From Talpa occidentalis (Eukaryota > Chordata > Mammalia > Eulipotyphla > Talpidae), in assembly GCF_014898055.3 (NCBI RefSeq), contig NW_023601754.1:46431013-46495012 (forward strand): DNA of 64,000 bases, given 5' to 3'. The position numbers and the translations under genes were made by a program. Below, piece after piece: positions 23,267-34,483 of the stretch. Numbering within the stretch: the stretch's first letter is position 1; each line of letters opens with the position of its first letter. Below the pieces are notes generated by a model. It was not told the DNA's origin. It ran no database searches and worked only from the letters and a program-made list of their open reading frames with translations.

Positions 23267-24706
23267 AGGTGACTGATTTTTAATTTGAAGATTATTCTCA
23301 CATATGTAGCCAAATGCTGGTTGTGCAGCCCACTGTTGTGGCTGTGAGACTGTTCACTCTGGAATCCTGGTAGCTTTTCTCTGGAGACGCTCACAGTGGA
23401 AGAAGGATTATCACAGAACATTGTTTGGCAACCATAGGTGGGAAAGTGACTGTGGGGCACAGGGGCAAAACTGGTGGGACGCTGGTGGGGGACACCCAGA
23501 ATGGACACAGCGAATGATGAGGGGCCGGGACTCAGGTGGGAGCAGGGTGGGAGGAAGGAGCTTTCTGGATGTGTTTGTAATATGGAGCTGATGGGGCCTG
23601 AATGTTGGAGGTGGGGGCAGCAGTCAGTGCTGGGGGCTCTTGTGGATCTGGGGAGAAGCAGCCACATAGAGGGTGGAAGGGGGCATCCAGGGAGTTGGAG
23701 AGCAGGTCACGGCAACTGGGGGTGTTGAGTCTTAGCTGGCAGGTAAGTCAGACAAGTCCTGTTCAGGCAGAATAACCAACATGCACAAAGGTCCTGAGGC
23801 AGAAAGGAGTTTCGTGTGAATGAAGATTGGAAAAAGGAGGAGACACCAAAAAGTAAAAGAAAAACTCAGTGTGAACAAGTAGAACTTCTATATGGCCTGT
23901 GGCAGCCCATGCCTTTTGCTTTGATCCCAGGGACTTGGGAGGATGAGAGGGTTCCAAGCAGGGCAGTTGCCAGTGATGAGATCCAAGTTATGAGTGGGAA
24001 GAACCACAGGGGGTCGGGGGGAGGCAGAGGTTTGAGAAAGGGGCCTGGGGAGTCACCTGGCAGTAGGAGCTCAGTCCTTACTCCCACCTCATCGCCGTAG
24101 GCCCTGTGCACGGACATGCGGGAGCTGATCACCAGCATCATGGGCTGGGCGCTGGACTTCATTCGACAGCGACTGCTGCCCTGGATCCAGGAACAGGGTG
24201 GCTGGGTGAGGCCCTTAACCACCCCCTCTCCCACTCCGCTGGGACCTGGGGGTCTTCCTGAACCCACCGCAGAGCTGCTCCCTTTCTCAGTTTCTGATAA
24301 TCGCATGTGGTCTATAATGTGTTTCCTCACGTGTCCCTTCAACTAGTTTATCTGGTCACTGACATTTCACCTGCTGGTGACCTCTGACCTCCCAGTTACC
24401 CTTGACCTAACTAGTACTTTTTACCCTCCTTGGGGTCTCCAGGTCCTCTAGAATTACTCAAATCTGTGATAATCCTTAACCCTCACTCCCTAGTCCTGAC
24501 TCCCCTGTCTTCTCTCCCCGCCCTCTCCCTGTGAGCGGGCCTTGGGGCTGCCCTGGCTGGGTGCTCACAGGAGATGTCTGTGTCCCCAGGGTGGCCTCCT
24601 CTCACAACACAGTAATAAAGTCAAGTGGCTCGCAGTGGCAGTGGCAGTGGCCATCATCGGGACTGCAGCGCTCGCCGTATTCAGAGTCCGGACCATCTCA
24701 GGCTGA
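23267..24706 (+). pseudogene. BAX-like unit U4, exons 5-6 only
   Basis: The unit starts inside intron 4 and has no exons 1-4. Exon 5 (24101-24205, 105 nt) is open and close to BAX, with LDFIRQRLLPWIQEQGGW. The last exon (24590-24706) is open to TGA: it begins GGLLSQHSN, has a short membrane helix from the AVAVAVAII repeat and ends in a basic tail (FRVRTISG). Without a start exon it cannot make a BAX protein alone, but the two exons are undamaged and could be spliced to an upstream unit. The AATAAA found in sister units reads AATGAA here. Confidence 0.8.
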
Positions 24707-25079
24707 GGCCCCAGCTGCCTTGATCTCTGTCTTTTCAGCATCAATGTGACGTTTTTCCAAGCAAGGTGACGATGGGGGATCATTTTCCATTTTATTGCCA
24801 CCCCTTCCTCCTGTTGCTTTCCTCTGCACCAAGTCACTCAAACTTTACAGGTGACCCCCCTTCTTTTGTAATTATTGGGGAGATGAGATAATGAAACCCT
24901 TTTGGGTCACACTTCTAGTCAGTGTCCATGGGTCACTCCCTGATTGGTTCTGTTACTGGGCAATAAGGGGCACTAAAACTCGGCAAGAACAATGCCCAAG
25001 TAGTTCACTGGTCACTGTCTTCACCCATGCACACAATTACAAGACCACTCAGGTTCGGGATCAACAATGATGGGATTTA

Positions 25080-25340
25080 AAGATTTATTTATTTATGCAT
25101 ACAAGAACTGGGTTATAGGCCAGAGTTGTGGGGGGTGAGAGGATTCACCAGAGACAGAGTGTGGAGCAGAACAGACGTATCTACCAAAATAAACTGCTGA
25201 GGGGAGCAGCTGAAGAGTCAGGAGAGGTCTGCTGCACCATGTGGGTCACCTCCCTGGCTGGGGATCGAACTACTGTTGCGGTGGCTGGTGATAGCTTCAC
25301 AGTGCTGTGACTTAACCTCTTGCACTGCCAGGGAGGCCAG
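25080..25340 (-). repeat. tRNA-derived SINE
   Basis: Reverse copy corresponding to 5918-6193. Confidence 0.85.
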
Positions 25341-26830
25341 ATACACTCTAGACCCTTCAGTCACCACACAAGAACTTCAGCTGTCCTGAAGTCACTCTAC
25401 TAATCCACACAAAGAAACCGCATGGAAAGCCCGGAGGTCCCATGAAAGTGGAGAGGCTCCTGGTCAGGTGGCAACTGCTTCAGGCTCTCCAGTGCTCCAG
25501 CCCCACTTACCAGCTGATGGGAAACACTGAGTGGCCCCAGGCAGGGCTACCTGGCTGTGCCACAGGCCTATGCACAGTAACACAATGGTTATTGTTGTTC
25601 TCAACTGATGTGTCACCCCACAGTTAAGCCAAACAGCTGGTCTCATAACCGATAACATAGAGATGGGTTCATTTTTCACACCCCTAGGCAGAATGGGACA
25701 TCCCCAATTCTTCCTAGTGTCCTTCACCCAAGAAACCTTCCTAGGTCAGCGTTCAGGGCCCTCTGTCCCTGGGAATGTCTTAGCTGATGTCCTCAGCATC
25801 ACTTAATTCCCACTTTCACGGCACTTCTCTGTTTACAAAGGTTCTTCCTCTTCCAGCTTTGTAATGGTTTCTATTATTTTTTTCCTCTAAAGAAAAGATT
25901 CAACCTTAACCTTCAAACTGTATTTGTTGGGCCTCCCCGGTGGCACAGCGGTTGAGCGCTGGGTGGCGAAGCTGCCCGCAGCCTCTGCAGCACCACTTCA
26001 ATCCCCGGCCCCAGGAGAGGGTCCCGCATGGCGCGCAGACCTCTCCTGCCGCCCGCTGCTCCCCTCAGCAGTGTACTTTGTCAGTCTGTCTGTTCTTCTC
26101 TCTGCTCTGGCTCTGGTGAATCCTCTCACCCTCCCTTGCTTCTGACTGTACCCAGAGCTTGTATAAATAAATAAATAAATCTAAAAAAAAAAACAAACAG
26201 TATTTGCAGTACTGTATGTATTTAACTGACTCTCTTTCTCTCTATATATATATTTATATACATACATCCATATATCTAGTCATTTTCTAGACCACTTTGC
26301 CAAAACACGCATTCACTCACTCCCTAAAACTAAAAGCAGGTATTTTAACCACACTGGCTGAATGACAGGTTTCTGTAGCTTCCCCCAGACTATTTTCTCA
26401 TGACTTGTTTCTTATCTTTTCCTGCTTACAAGGAGACACAGTGAACCCCACCCAGGAAAGTGCGTGTCTTCTGTGCACAGGGCCAGGGATTTACTCTGTG
26501 CGCCCCCAGATCATCACCACAAGCTCCAGCACAGTGGGGACACCCCGGCAGCCCTTCTTGGGGTCCACAGTTCCCTGCGCTGCCCATCTAGCCCCGGGGA
26601 TTGTGCGGCCTTTTGACCTTCACACCCTGTTTCGGTCACACAGACCCGGGACTCCGGCGTCTGACACGCGCGGCCTCAGGGAAGCCCTTGCTGGGCCGCG
26701 GGGGTCTCTGACGGGCGCTGGGGCTCCCGCCCTGGAGACGGCGCCCCCACCTGTGACTCTGGAAACGCCGCCTGAGGCGCGGGAGTCTCAGGTGCGCGCG
26801 GGGCAGGTGGCGCCACGCCCAGCTCCGGGG
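25341..26830 (+). repeat. 5' flank of U5, duplicate of 6194-7430
   Basis: Collinear with the flank of U2, apart from one extra SINE. No gene recognised. Confidence 0.65.
25929..26190 (+). repeat. tRNA-derived SINE, young insertion
   Basis: Forward copy absent from the matching place near 6795. The flanks aactgtatttg and aacagtatttg are the target duplication. Confidence 0.9.
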
Positions 26831-26839
26831 GCGACGCTG

Positions 26840-26866
26840 ATTGGCCGGCAGGCGGGGGCGGGGCGG
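26840..26866 (+). promoter_or_regulatory. CCAAT and GC boxes before U5 exon 1
   Basis: Inverted CCAAT (ATTGG, 26840-26844) followed by a ggggcggggcgg GC box, about 80-107 bases before the ATG. It is the most GC-rich promoter of the copies and looks the least decayed. Confidence 0.5.
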
Positions 26867-26946
26867 CCGGGGACGCGGGGCTAGCGGGCCGGAGGGACCT
26901 GCCGCCCGGGGCGGCCTCGCAGGGGTCAGCGGAGAGAGCGGCGGTC

Positions 26947-28915
26947 ATGGACAGGCCCGGGGAACAGCGCAGAGGCGGAGGTGAGGCTGGAGGCAGACGG
27001 GCGGGGGGTGGGGAGCCCCGGGACGGCCCCCCTAGAGCCCTGGCCGCGAGATGTCCAGGCTCTCCCTGGCAGAACCTCCCGGGTCCGGCTCCGCCAGCCT
27101 CCAGCCCCTCCCTCCCCGGGGGGCCCCGGCTCTCTGACTTCCGCACCCCGATCTCTTCCTGCGGGGGGCTCTCGGACCCCCGAGAACCTGGAGACCCCTG
27201 AATCCAGACCCCCGGACAGGCCCACTGCCTGCCTCTGCTCTGGGGGGAGGGGCGGCTCTCCTCTCTGCCCCTCAGGCCAGAGGTCTGCACCCCTTACTTG
27301 TTGCCCAGTCCCCTCCCCGGAAGAGTGTAGGGCACAGGCTGGGCCTCCCTCCCTCCTTCTCCATCAGGGACTCAGTTGTCCTGTCCCGGGTCACTTTATC
27401 TCCCAGGGCCTGGGGAGTCCGGTGCCCGCCCCTCCCAGCTTGGTCTTCCTCGGGGACCATGAGCGGCTCCCCACCCCCATGACCCTCCAGGACTCCAGAG
27501 TCCAGACACCCCTGTCCTCCTTTCTCCTGCAGGGCCCACCAGCTCTGAGCAGATCATGGAGACAGCGGCCCTTTTGCTTCCAGGGTGAGTTTGAGAGGTT
27601 TCGTTATTGGGGAGCGGATTTGAGGAGTGGCCCCTTCCTGACTCTGCATCCTCCACTCCATTTACTTTTCAGTTTCATCTGCGAACAAATAGGACCAGCT
27701 GCAAAGGATGTAGCTCAGCTGGCCCTAGAGCAGGTGTCCCAGTGTTACAGGGCAGGGCGAGGGGCAGCCCAAATCCCTGCAAACCTGCCCATTCTAAATG
27801 GGTTCTGCCGCCCGCCGCATCAACACAAAACATGTGAGACTTTAATGGGAAGGAACTTTAAATACTACTAGGAAACAATACAGGAAAGACAAAGAATCTA
27901 GTTTCCAAATGAAGCACCCAAAGTGACCCGTCCCCTCGTGGGTAAAAGTCCATCCAAATGGGATCGGCCCAGAGCAAGGCCCCAAAGCCTGCCCCAAGTC
28001 TAAAGCATCTTCCAGTGGGGACCCACAGAAAAGGGCCAGAAACCACCAGACAAGCCCGGAAGGAAAAGAGCAAAATCAAAATCAAGGTAAAAGCTGCCAT
28101 TGTCCCCTCCCCACGGGTCTCACCCACATCTGTGTCACCCAGTCCACGACCAAAAGACAAGCGCAGTTTCTTCACGTGTCTCTCGGCTCCACGCGCCTCC
28201 TCCAGGTCTCCTTCTTGCTCTCCATCCTACTTTCTTCCTTCCTCAGTCTCCTCTGCAGCTTCTCTCCCTGCTCAGCTCCACCCTCCCTTGGGTGGGGCAG
28301 GAACCTGGAACCTCCCCATTTCCTGGGGACCACCCTGTTACACCAGGACCCATACATCTAATCACTGGTGGAAGTTCTCAAGCACATCGCACAAGAAGTG
28401 GACAGTGACAAGGAGCTGCAGAGGTGCGGCCCCAGGACCCAGGAATCCAGTCACTGGTCACCTCGATACACCAGGAGACCCAGCTTCAGCCCCCAACCCC
28501 CTCCTCTCCTGTGATCCACACCCACAATCCTTGCTCCTTCACACCAGGGTCCAGGGTCCAATCACTCAACACAGGAGTCCGAACTCCAGGCCGTCCCCTC
28601 TCCTGGGATCCTGAAACCCTCCTCAGGGAGCCATTTTCCTCTCTCCCCTAGATGCCCCCTGTCTACTCGTTGACCCCTTGCTTTTCATTTCAGCCTCGCC
28701 CAGGTCCCTTTACGTCGGGGATGAGGGGGCTAGCGGGGTCTCCACACTCTGCTAGACACTCTCCCCCCATCGCGGCTCTCCTCTTTCCTGCAGGATGACA
28801 GAAATGGACAAAGTCTGCACAGCTTCCATCTTTTTCCATGTGGCAGGACAAATGTTTTCAGACGGCATCACCTGGGGCCGGGTTGCCGTCCTTTTCTGCT
28901 ACAGCAGCAAACTGA
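26947..28915 (+). pseudogene. BAX-like unit U5, LTR-interrupted and truncated
   Basis: Exon 1 26947-26980 and exon 2 27533-27584 are open in BAX phases. Exon 3 starts at 27673 and is split by a solo LTR (27743-28342); its second part runs to 28423 and has an in-frame TAA right after the conserved DPYI. BH3 position: VLKHIAQEVD. Exon 4 starts at 28794, keeps FSDGITWGRVAVLF, and breaks off after SSKL at about 28914, where sequence of the type lying upstream of exon 1 begins. So U5 lost its exons 5-6 by fusion with U6. Exon 1 and its promoter remain intact. Confidence 0.85.
27743..28342 (-). mobile_element. Solo LTR in U5 exon 3
   Basis: 600-bp element with TG...CA ends (tgttacaggg at the left, ccctgttaca at the right) and a 4-bp target duplication CCAG at 27739-27742 and 28343-28346. 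An ATTAAA signal on the minus strand sets the orientation. A second member, inverted, is at 32803-33388. The 4-bp duplication fits a class I (gammaretrovirus-like) LTR. A minus-strand frame with a hydrophobic start (28175-27858) is also partly open in the sister LTR. Confidence 0.88.
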
Positions 28916-29177
28916 CACGAGCTCAGGGATCCTGCCCTGGAGCCGCGCACCCACACAGGTAACCTCTGAAATCACTGCCTACAGGAGGGAAGTTCACAAG
29001 GGCATCACAGGGGCCACAGGTAGGGCGTGGTCCTGGGCTGCTGGCAGGTAGGCGGCCTTATTTAGCAGCAGCTTCTAAAGGGAAGACCTGATTGACCAGT
29101 CAAGCCAGGGAGCAGCGGCAGGGAAAAGCGAGAGCTCACAGTTTTGAAGGGCAGAGTCAGTGGAGAGATCAGCAGTC

Positions 29178-31100
29178 ATGAGCTGGTTCCCCAGAGGTGA
29201 GCCTGGGGGCACATGGGAGTGAGGAGGGCGAGCCCCCGGGACATAACCCCTGCCAGCACCCCCCCACACACACACACCCAACCTCCCCCCCCCCAGTACC
29301 CCAGGGTGGGGCACGGCCAGCCTCCAGCCCCTCCTTCCCCAGGGGGTACCCAGGTCTCTGACATCCACACCCGGTCTCTGACATCCACACCCGATCTCTT
29401 CCTGTGGGGTGCTCTCGGACCCCTCAAGAACCTGGAGACCCCTGAATCCAGACCCCCCGGCAGACCCGGGCTTGTTGCGGGCACCACTTCCTGCCTCTGC
29501 TCTGCGGTGAGGGGCGGCTCTCCTCTCTGCACCTCAGGCCAGAGGTCTGCTCCCCTTCAGTGTTGTCCCAGCCCCCTCCCCCCGGAAGAGTGCAGGACAC
29601 TGGCTGGGCCTCCCTGCCTCTTTCTCCGTCAGGGACGCAGTTGTCCTGTCCCCGGTCACTTTATCTCTGAGGTCCCCGAAGTCCAGTGCGCCCCCCCCAG
29701 CATTGGCCTACCTTGGGGACCATGAGCGGTCCCCACCCCCATGACCCTCCTGGATCCAGAGTCCAGACACCCCTCCCCTCCTTTCTCCTGCAGGGTCCAC
29801 CAGCTCTGAGCAGATCATGGAGACAGGGGCCCATTTGCTTCGGGGGTGAGTTTGAGGTTTCATTATTGGGGAGTGGATTTGAGGAGTGGCCCCTTTTGAC
29901 TCTGATCCTCCACTCCATGTACTTTTCAGTTTCATCTGCGATCAAATAGGACCAGCCGCAAAGGATATAGATGAGCTCGGCCCAGAGCTGGTGTCCCAGG
30001 ACCCATACATCAAAGAACTGGGGAAAGTTCTCAAGCGCAAGGCACAAGAAATGGACAAGGACAAGGAGCTGCAGAGGTGCAGCCCCAGGACCCAGGAATC
30101 CATTCACTGGCCACCTTCATACACCAGGAGGCCCAGCTTCAGCCCCCAACCCCTCCTCTCCTGAGATCCGCACCCATAATCCTTGCTCCTTCACACCCCA
30201 TGGTCCAGGGTCCCATCACTCAACTCAGGCCGTCCCCTCCCTTGGGATCCTGAAACTCTCCTCAGGGAGCCATTTTCCTCTCTCCCCTAGATGTCCCCTG
30301 TCTGCACGTTGACCCCTTGCTTTTCATGTCAGCCTGACCTGGGCCTCGTTAGCTTAGGGGTGGGGGGACCCCTCGTTAGCAGGGTCTCCACACTCTGCTA
30401 GATGCTCTCTCCCCATCACGGCTCTCCTCTTTCCTGCAGGATGATAGATACGGACAGAGTCTTCACTGCTGGGGAAGTTTTTGAAGTGGCACAAGAAATA
30501 TTTTCAGACGGCTACACCTGGGGCAGGATTGTTGCCTTTATCTGGTTCATCAGCAAACTGGTGCTCAAGGTGGGCAGATGCAGGGTGGGGGGCCAGAAGG
30601 GACCCACAGAACATTGAGACCTGGGAGTCCTGACCGTACCCCTGGGGCAGCCCTGTGTCCACAGAGGGAATTGACAGAGACAGCTGTGGCCCCTGGTCTG
30701 CTCCTTCCTTCGCTTATTCGTTCAACACGCATGGGCCCACCAACACTGCAAAGCAGGCTGCTGGGTCCTGCTCTCCTGCCACCCTCATGTTGTGCACGTG
30801 GTCAGGAAAGACTTCTAAGGGGAGGTGACATTAAGCCAAAGCCGGGAGGACAATAAAGACGCAGATATAGAAGGGTCAGGTGGGCAGAGGCGTCTGGCAG
30901 AGGACACAGCAAGTGCCAATGTCCTGAGGCAGCACCAGGTCTGTGCTGAAGGCAGTAAGATGGTGAGGGCTGAGGGCAGAGTGTGGAACCCCTGAAGGAC
31001 CTTAGCTTTCCTCACAGGGACACAAGAGGATTATCTCCTGTCTCTGGCTTTAAAAATGAGAATGAGGTGACTGATTTTTAAAAAAAAAATTTTTTAACAT

Positions 31101-31135
<35 letters not shown>

Positions 31136-34100
31136 TACCACACTGGGTGCAGTCAGAAGCGCGGGAGGGTGAGAGGAGTCACCAGAGCCAGAGCAGGGAA
31201 CAGAACAGGCAGACGGATGAAATACACTGCTGAGGGGAGCAGCGGTTGTGGCAGGAGAGGTCTATGCGCCATGTGGGACCCTCGCCGGCAGCCGGGGCAC
31301 TGCAGAGGCTGTGGGCAGCTTCCCAGCCCAGCGCTCAACTGCTGCGCCACCAGGGAGGCCGAGGTGACTGATTTTTCATTTGAAGATTATTCTCACATAT
31401 GTAGCCAAATGCTGGTTGTGCAGCCCACTGTTGTGGCTGTGAGACTGTTCACTCTGGAATCCTGGTAGCTTTTCTCTGGAGACGCTCAAAGTGGAAGAAG
31501 GATTATCACAGAACATAGTTTGGCAACTATAGTTGGGAAAGGGACTGTGGGGCGCAGGGGGAAAAGCTGGGATGCTGGTGGGGGGCACCCAGAATGAACC
31601 CAGCGAACGATGAGGGGCCAGGACTCAGGTGGGAGCGGGGGTGGGAGGAAGTGGCTTTCTGGATGTGTTTGTAACATGGAGCTGATGGGGCCTGAATGTT
31701 GCAGGTGGGGGCAGCAGTCAGTGCTGGGGGCCCATGTGGATCTGGGGAGAAGCAGCCACATAACGGGTGGAAGGGGGCGTCCAGGGAGTTGGAGAGCAGG
31801 TCACGGCAACTGGGGGTGTTGAGTCTTAGCTGGCAGGTAAGTCAGACAAGTCCTATTGAGGCAGAATAACCAACATGCACAAAGGTCCTGAGGCAGAAAG
31901 GAGTTTCGTGTGAATGAAGATTGGAAAAAGGAGGAGACACCAAAAAGTAAAAGAAAAATTCAGTGTAAACAAGGAGAACTTGTACACCGGCCTGTGGCAG
32001 CCCATGCCTTGGTTTGGATCCCAGGGGTACCTGGGAGGATGGACAGGTCCTAAGCAGGGCAGTTGCCAGTGATGAGATCCAAGTTATGAGTGGGAAGAAC
32101 CACAGGGGGTCGGGGGGAGGCAGAGGTTTGAGAAAGGGGCCTGGGGAGTCACCTGGCAGTAGGAGCTCAGTCCTTTTTCCCACCTCATCGCCGTAGGCCC
32201 TGTGCACGGACATGCGGGAGCTGATCACCAGCATCATGGGCTGGACGCTGGACTTCATTCGACAGCGACTGCTGCCCTGGATCCAGGAACAGGGTGGCTG
32301 GGTGAGGCCCCCTCCCCCACTCGGCTGGGACCTGGGGATCTTCCTGAACCCGCCACAGAGCTGCTCCCTTTCTCATTTTCTGATAATTACATGTGGTCTA
32401 TAATGTGTTTCCTCACGTCTCCCTTCAACTGAGTGGATCTGGTCACTGACCCTTCCTTCTGGTGACCTCCAACCTCCCAGTTACTCTTGACCTAACTAGT
32501 ACTTTTTACCCTCATTGGGGTCTCCAGGTGCTCCAGGATTACTCAAATCTGTGATAATCCTTAACCCTCACTCCCTAGTCCTGACTCCACAGTGCCCTTG
32601 TCTTCTCTCCCCACCTGCTCCCTGTGAGCGGGTCTCGGGGCTGCCCTGGCTGGGTGCTGACAGGAGATGTCTGTGTCCCCAGGACGGCCTCCTCTCACGA
32701 CACAGTAAACAAATCATGTGGCTCGCAGTGGCAGTGGCCTTCACCGCAGTGCGTGTGGACTTCACTCCAAAGCAAAGGCTGCCCTGGCCCTGGCCCTGGA
32801 TCTGCAACAGGGTGGTCCCCAGGAAAGGGGGAGGTTCCCTGCCCCACCCAAGGGAGGGTGGAGCTGAGCAGGAAGAGGAGAAGCTGCAGAAGAGACTGAG
32901 GAAGGAAGCAGGATGAAGCCAGGAGACCTGGAGGAGGCGCGTGGAGCCTAGAGACACGTGAAGAAACTGTGCGTGTCTTTTGGTCGTGGACTGGGTGACA
33001 CAGATGTGGGTGAGACCCGTGGGGAGGCGACAATGGCAGCTTTTATCTTGATGTTGATTTTGCTCTTTTCCTTCCGGGCTTGTCCGGTTGTTTGTGACCC
33101 TTTTCTGTGGGTCCCCACTGGAAGATGCTTTAGACTTGTGGCAGGCTTTGGGGCCTTGTTCTGGGCCAATCCCATATGGATGGACTTTTACCCACGAGGG
33201 GACGGGTAACTTTGGGTGCTTCATTTAGAAACTAGACTCTTTGCCTTTCCTGTATTGTTTCCTAGTTTTATTAAAGTTCCTTTTCATTAAAGTCTCATAT
33301 GTTTTGTGTTGATGCGGCGGATGGCAGAACCCATTTAGAATAGGCAGGTTTGCGGGGTTTGGGCTGCCCCTCTCCCTGTCCTATAACAGATCCTGGAATT
33401 TGCTGGCTGGGTGAGGCCCTTAACCACCCCCTCCCCCACTCCGCTGGGACCTGGGGATCTTCCTGAACCCACCACAGAGCTGCTCCCTTTCTCATTTTCT
33501 GATAATCACATGTGGTCTATAATGGGTTTCCTCACGTGTCCCTTCAACTGAGTGGATCTGGTCACTGACCCTTCACCTGCTGGTGACCTCTGACCTCCCA
33601 GTTACCCTTGACCTAACTAGTACTTTTTACGCTCCTTGGAATCTCCAGGTCCTCTAGAATTACTCAAATCTGTGATAATCCTTAACCCTCACTCCCTAGT
33701 CCTGACTCCCGTGTCTTCTCTCCCCGCCCTCTCCCTGTGAGCGGGCCTTGGGGCTGCCCTGGCTGGGTGCTGACAGGAGATGTCTGTGTCCCCAGGACGG
33801 CCTCCTCTCACAACACAGTAATCAAGTCAACTGGCTCACGGTGGTAGTGCCCTTCATCACAGTGGCAGTGTCCTTCACCGCAGTGTTAGTGGCCATCATC
33901 GCAGTGGCAGTGGACTTCATTCGAGAGCAACAGCTGCCCTGGATCCAGGATCGTGGTGGCTGGGTGAGGCCTTTAACCACCCCACTCCTGACTCTGCTGG
34001 GACCTGGGGGTCTTCCTGAACCCGCCCCAGTGCTGCTCCCCTCCACATTTTCTGGTCATCAAATGTGTTCTAAAAGCATTGCCTCACATGTCTGATCAAC

Positions 34101-34483
34101 TCGATTCTTCTGCTCTCGACCCCTCATCTCCTGGTGACCTGTGACCTCCCAGGAACCTCTGACCTGACTGATACTTTCTACCCTCCCTTGGGCCTCCAGT
34201 TCCTTTGGAACCCCTCACATCTGATACTCCTTGGCCCTCACTCTCTCCTCCCCATTATCTTAGGCCCTGATCCCTGCTGCGCCTTGACTTCTCCCTGACA
34301 CTTCCCCCACCCCTGTCCCCATGAGCCGGCCTGGGGGCTGCCCTAGCTGAGTGCTGATGAGAGATGTCTGTGTCCCAGGATGGCCTCCTCTGGAAACTTG
34401 GATATTCACTCAAGTGGATGGCAGCAGGTGCATTGGCCATCGGGATTGGACTGCTTGCCTTACTCGGACTCCGGGGAACTTAG
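29178..34483 (+). CDS. BAX-like paralog U6, open frame with hybrid exons
   Basis: Candidate working paralog. Exons: 29178-29196 (shortened by 15 nt, phase kept), 29794-29845, 29930-30076, 30440-30569, 32197-32301, 33796-33963 (hybrid) and 34379-34483. All have AG/GT borders and join to 726 nt, 241 aa; skipping the hybrid exon gives 185 aa. Exon 2 reads TSSEQIMETGAHLLRG, almost BAX. BH3 position VLKRKAQEMD lacks Gly-Asp. BH1-like FSDGYTWGRIVAF. Exon 5 ends WIQEQGGW, followed by DGLLS. The last exon is hydrophobic (AIGIGLLALLGL) and 105 nt long as in BAX. An extra hybrid exon at 32683 is interrupted by a solo LTR. AATAAA is at 34700-34705. The promoter is eroded; U5 exon 1 may serve instead. 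Expression is unproven. Confidence 0.6.
31080..31361 (-). repeat. tRNA-derived SINE in U6 intron 4
   Basis: Reverse copy with a long TTTA microsatellite at its tail. Confidence 0.85.
32683..33410 (+). other. Hybrid exon of U6 carrying a solo LTR
   Basis: Acceptor ccccag, then DGLLSRHSKQ and one hydrophobic repeat block. At 32802 the frame enters an LTR and continues for 37 codons of charged sequence to a stop at 32916. After the LTR the exon 5-like end (33389-33410) and its gtgagg donor are still present. If used as a last exon it would give a 228-aa form with an LTR-encoded tail, and the LTR could supply the polyadenylation signal. Confidence 0.6.
32803..33388 (+). mobile_element. Solo LTR in U6 hybrid exon
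   Basis: 586-bp element, tgcaacaggg to cctataaca, with a 4-bp target duplication GATC at 32799-32802 and 33389-33392. It is a reverse-complement match to 27743-28342. ATTAAA signals lie near 33271 and 33287. Confidence 0.88.
33796..33963 (+). other. Intact hybrid exon 6/exon 5 of U6
   Basis: 168 nt, open, phase 0 at both ends. It starts DGLLSQHSNQ, runs through four hydrophobic repeat blocks (including AVLVAII and AVAVDFI) and ends REQQLPWIQDRGGW with an exon 5 donor. Splicing it between exons 5 and 34379 repeats the BH2-plus-helix module. Confidence 0.75.

Noticed and set aside
26981..27871. 296-codon frame through U5 exons 1-3
   Set aside because: It runs through GC-rich intron 1 without stops by base composition; the splice sites and sister units show the true exons in other frames.
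28341..28423. Separate exon 3 of another BAX unit at 28341
   Set aside because: Sequence on both sides of the solo LTR with its CCAG duplication joins into one exon 3, so it is one interrupted exon.
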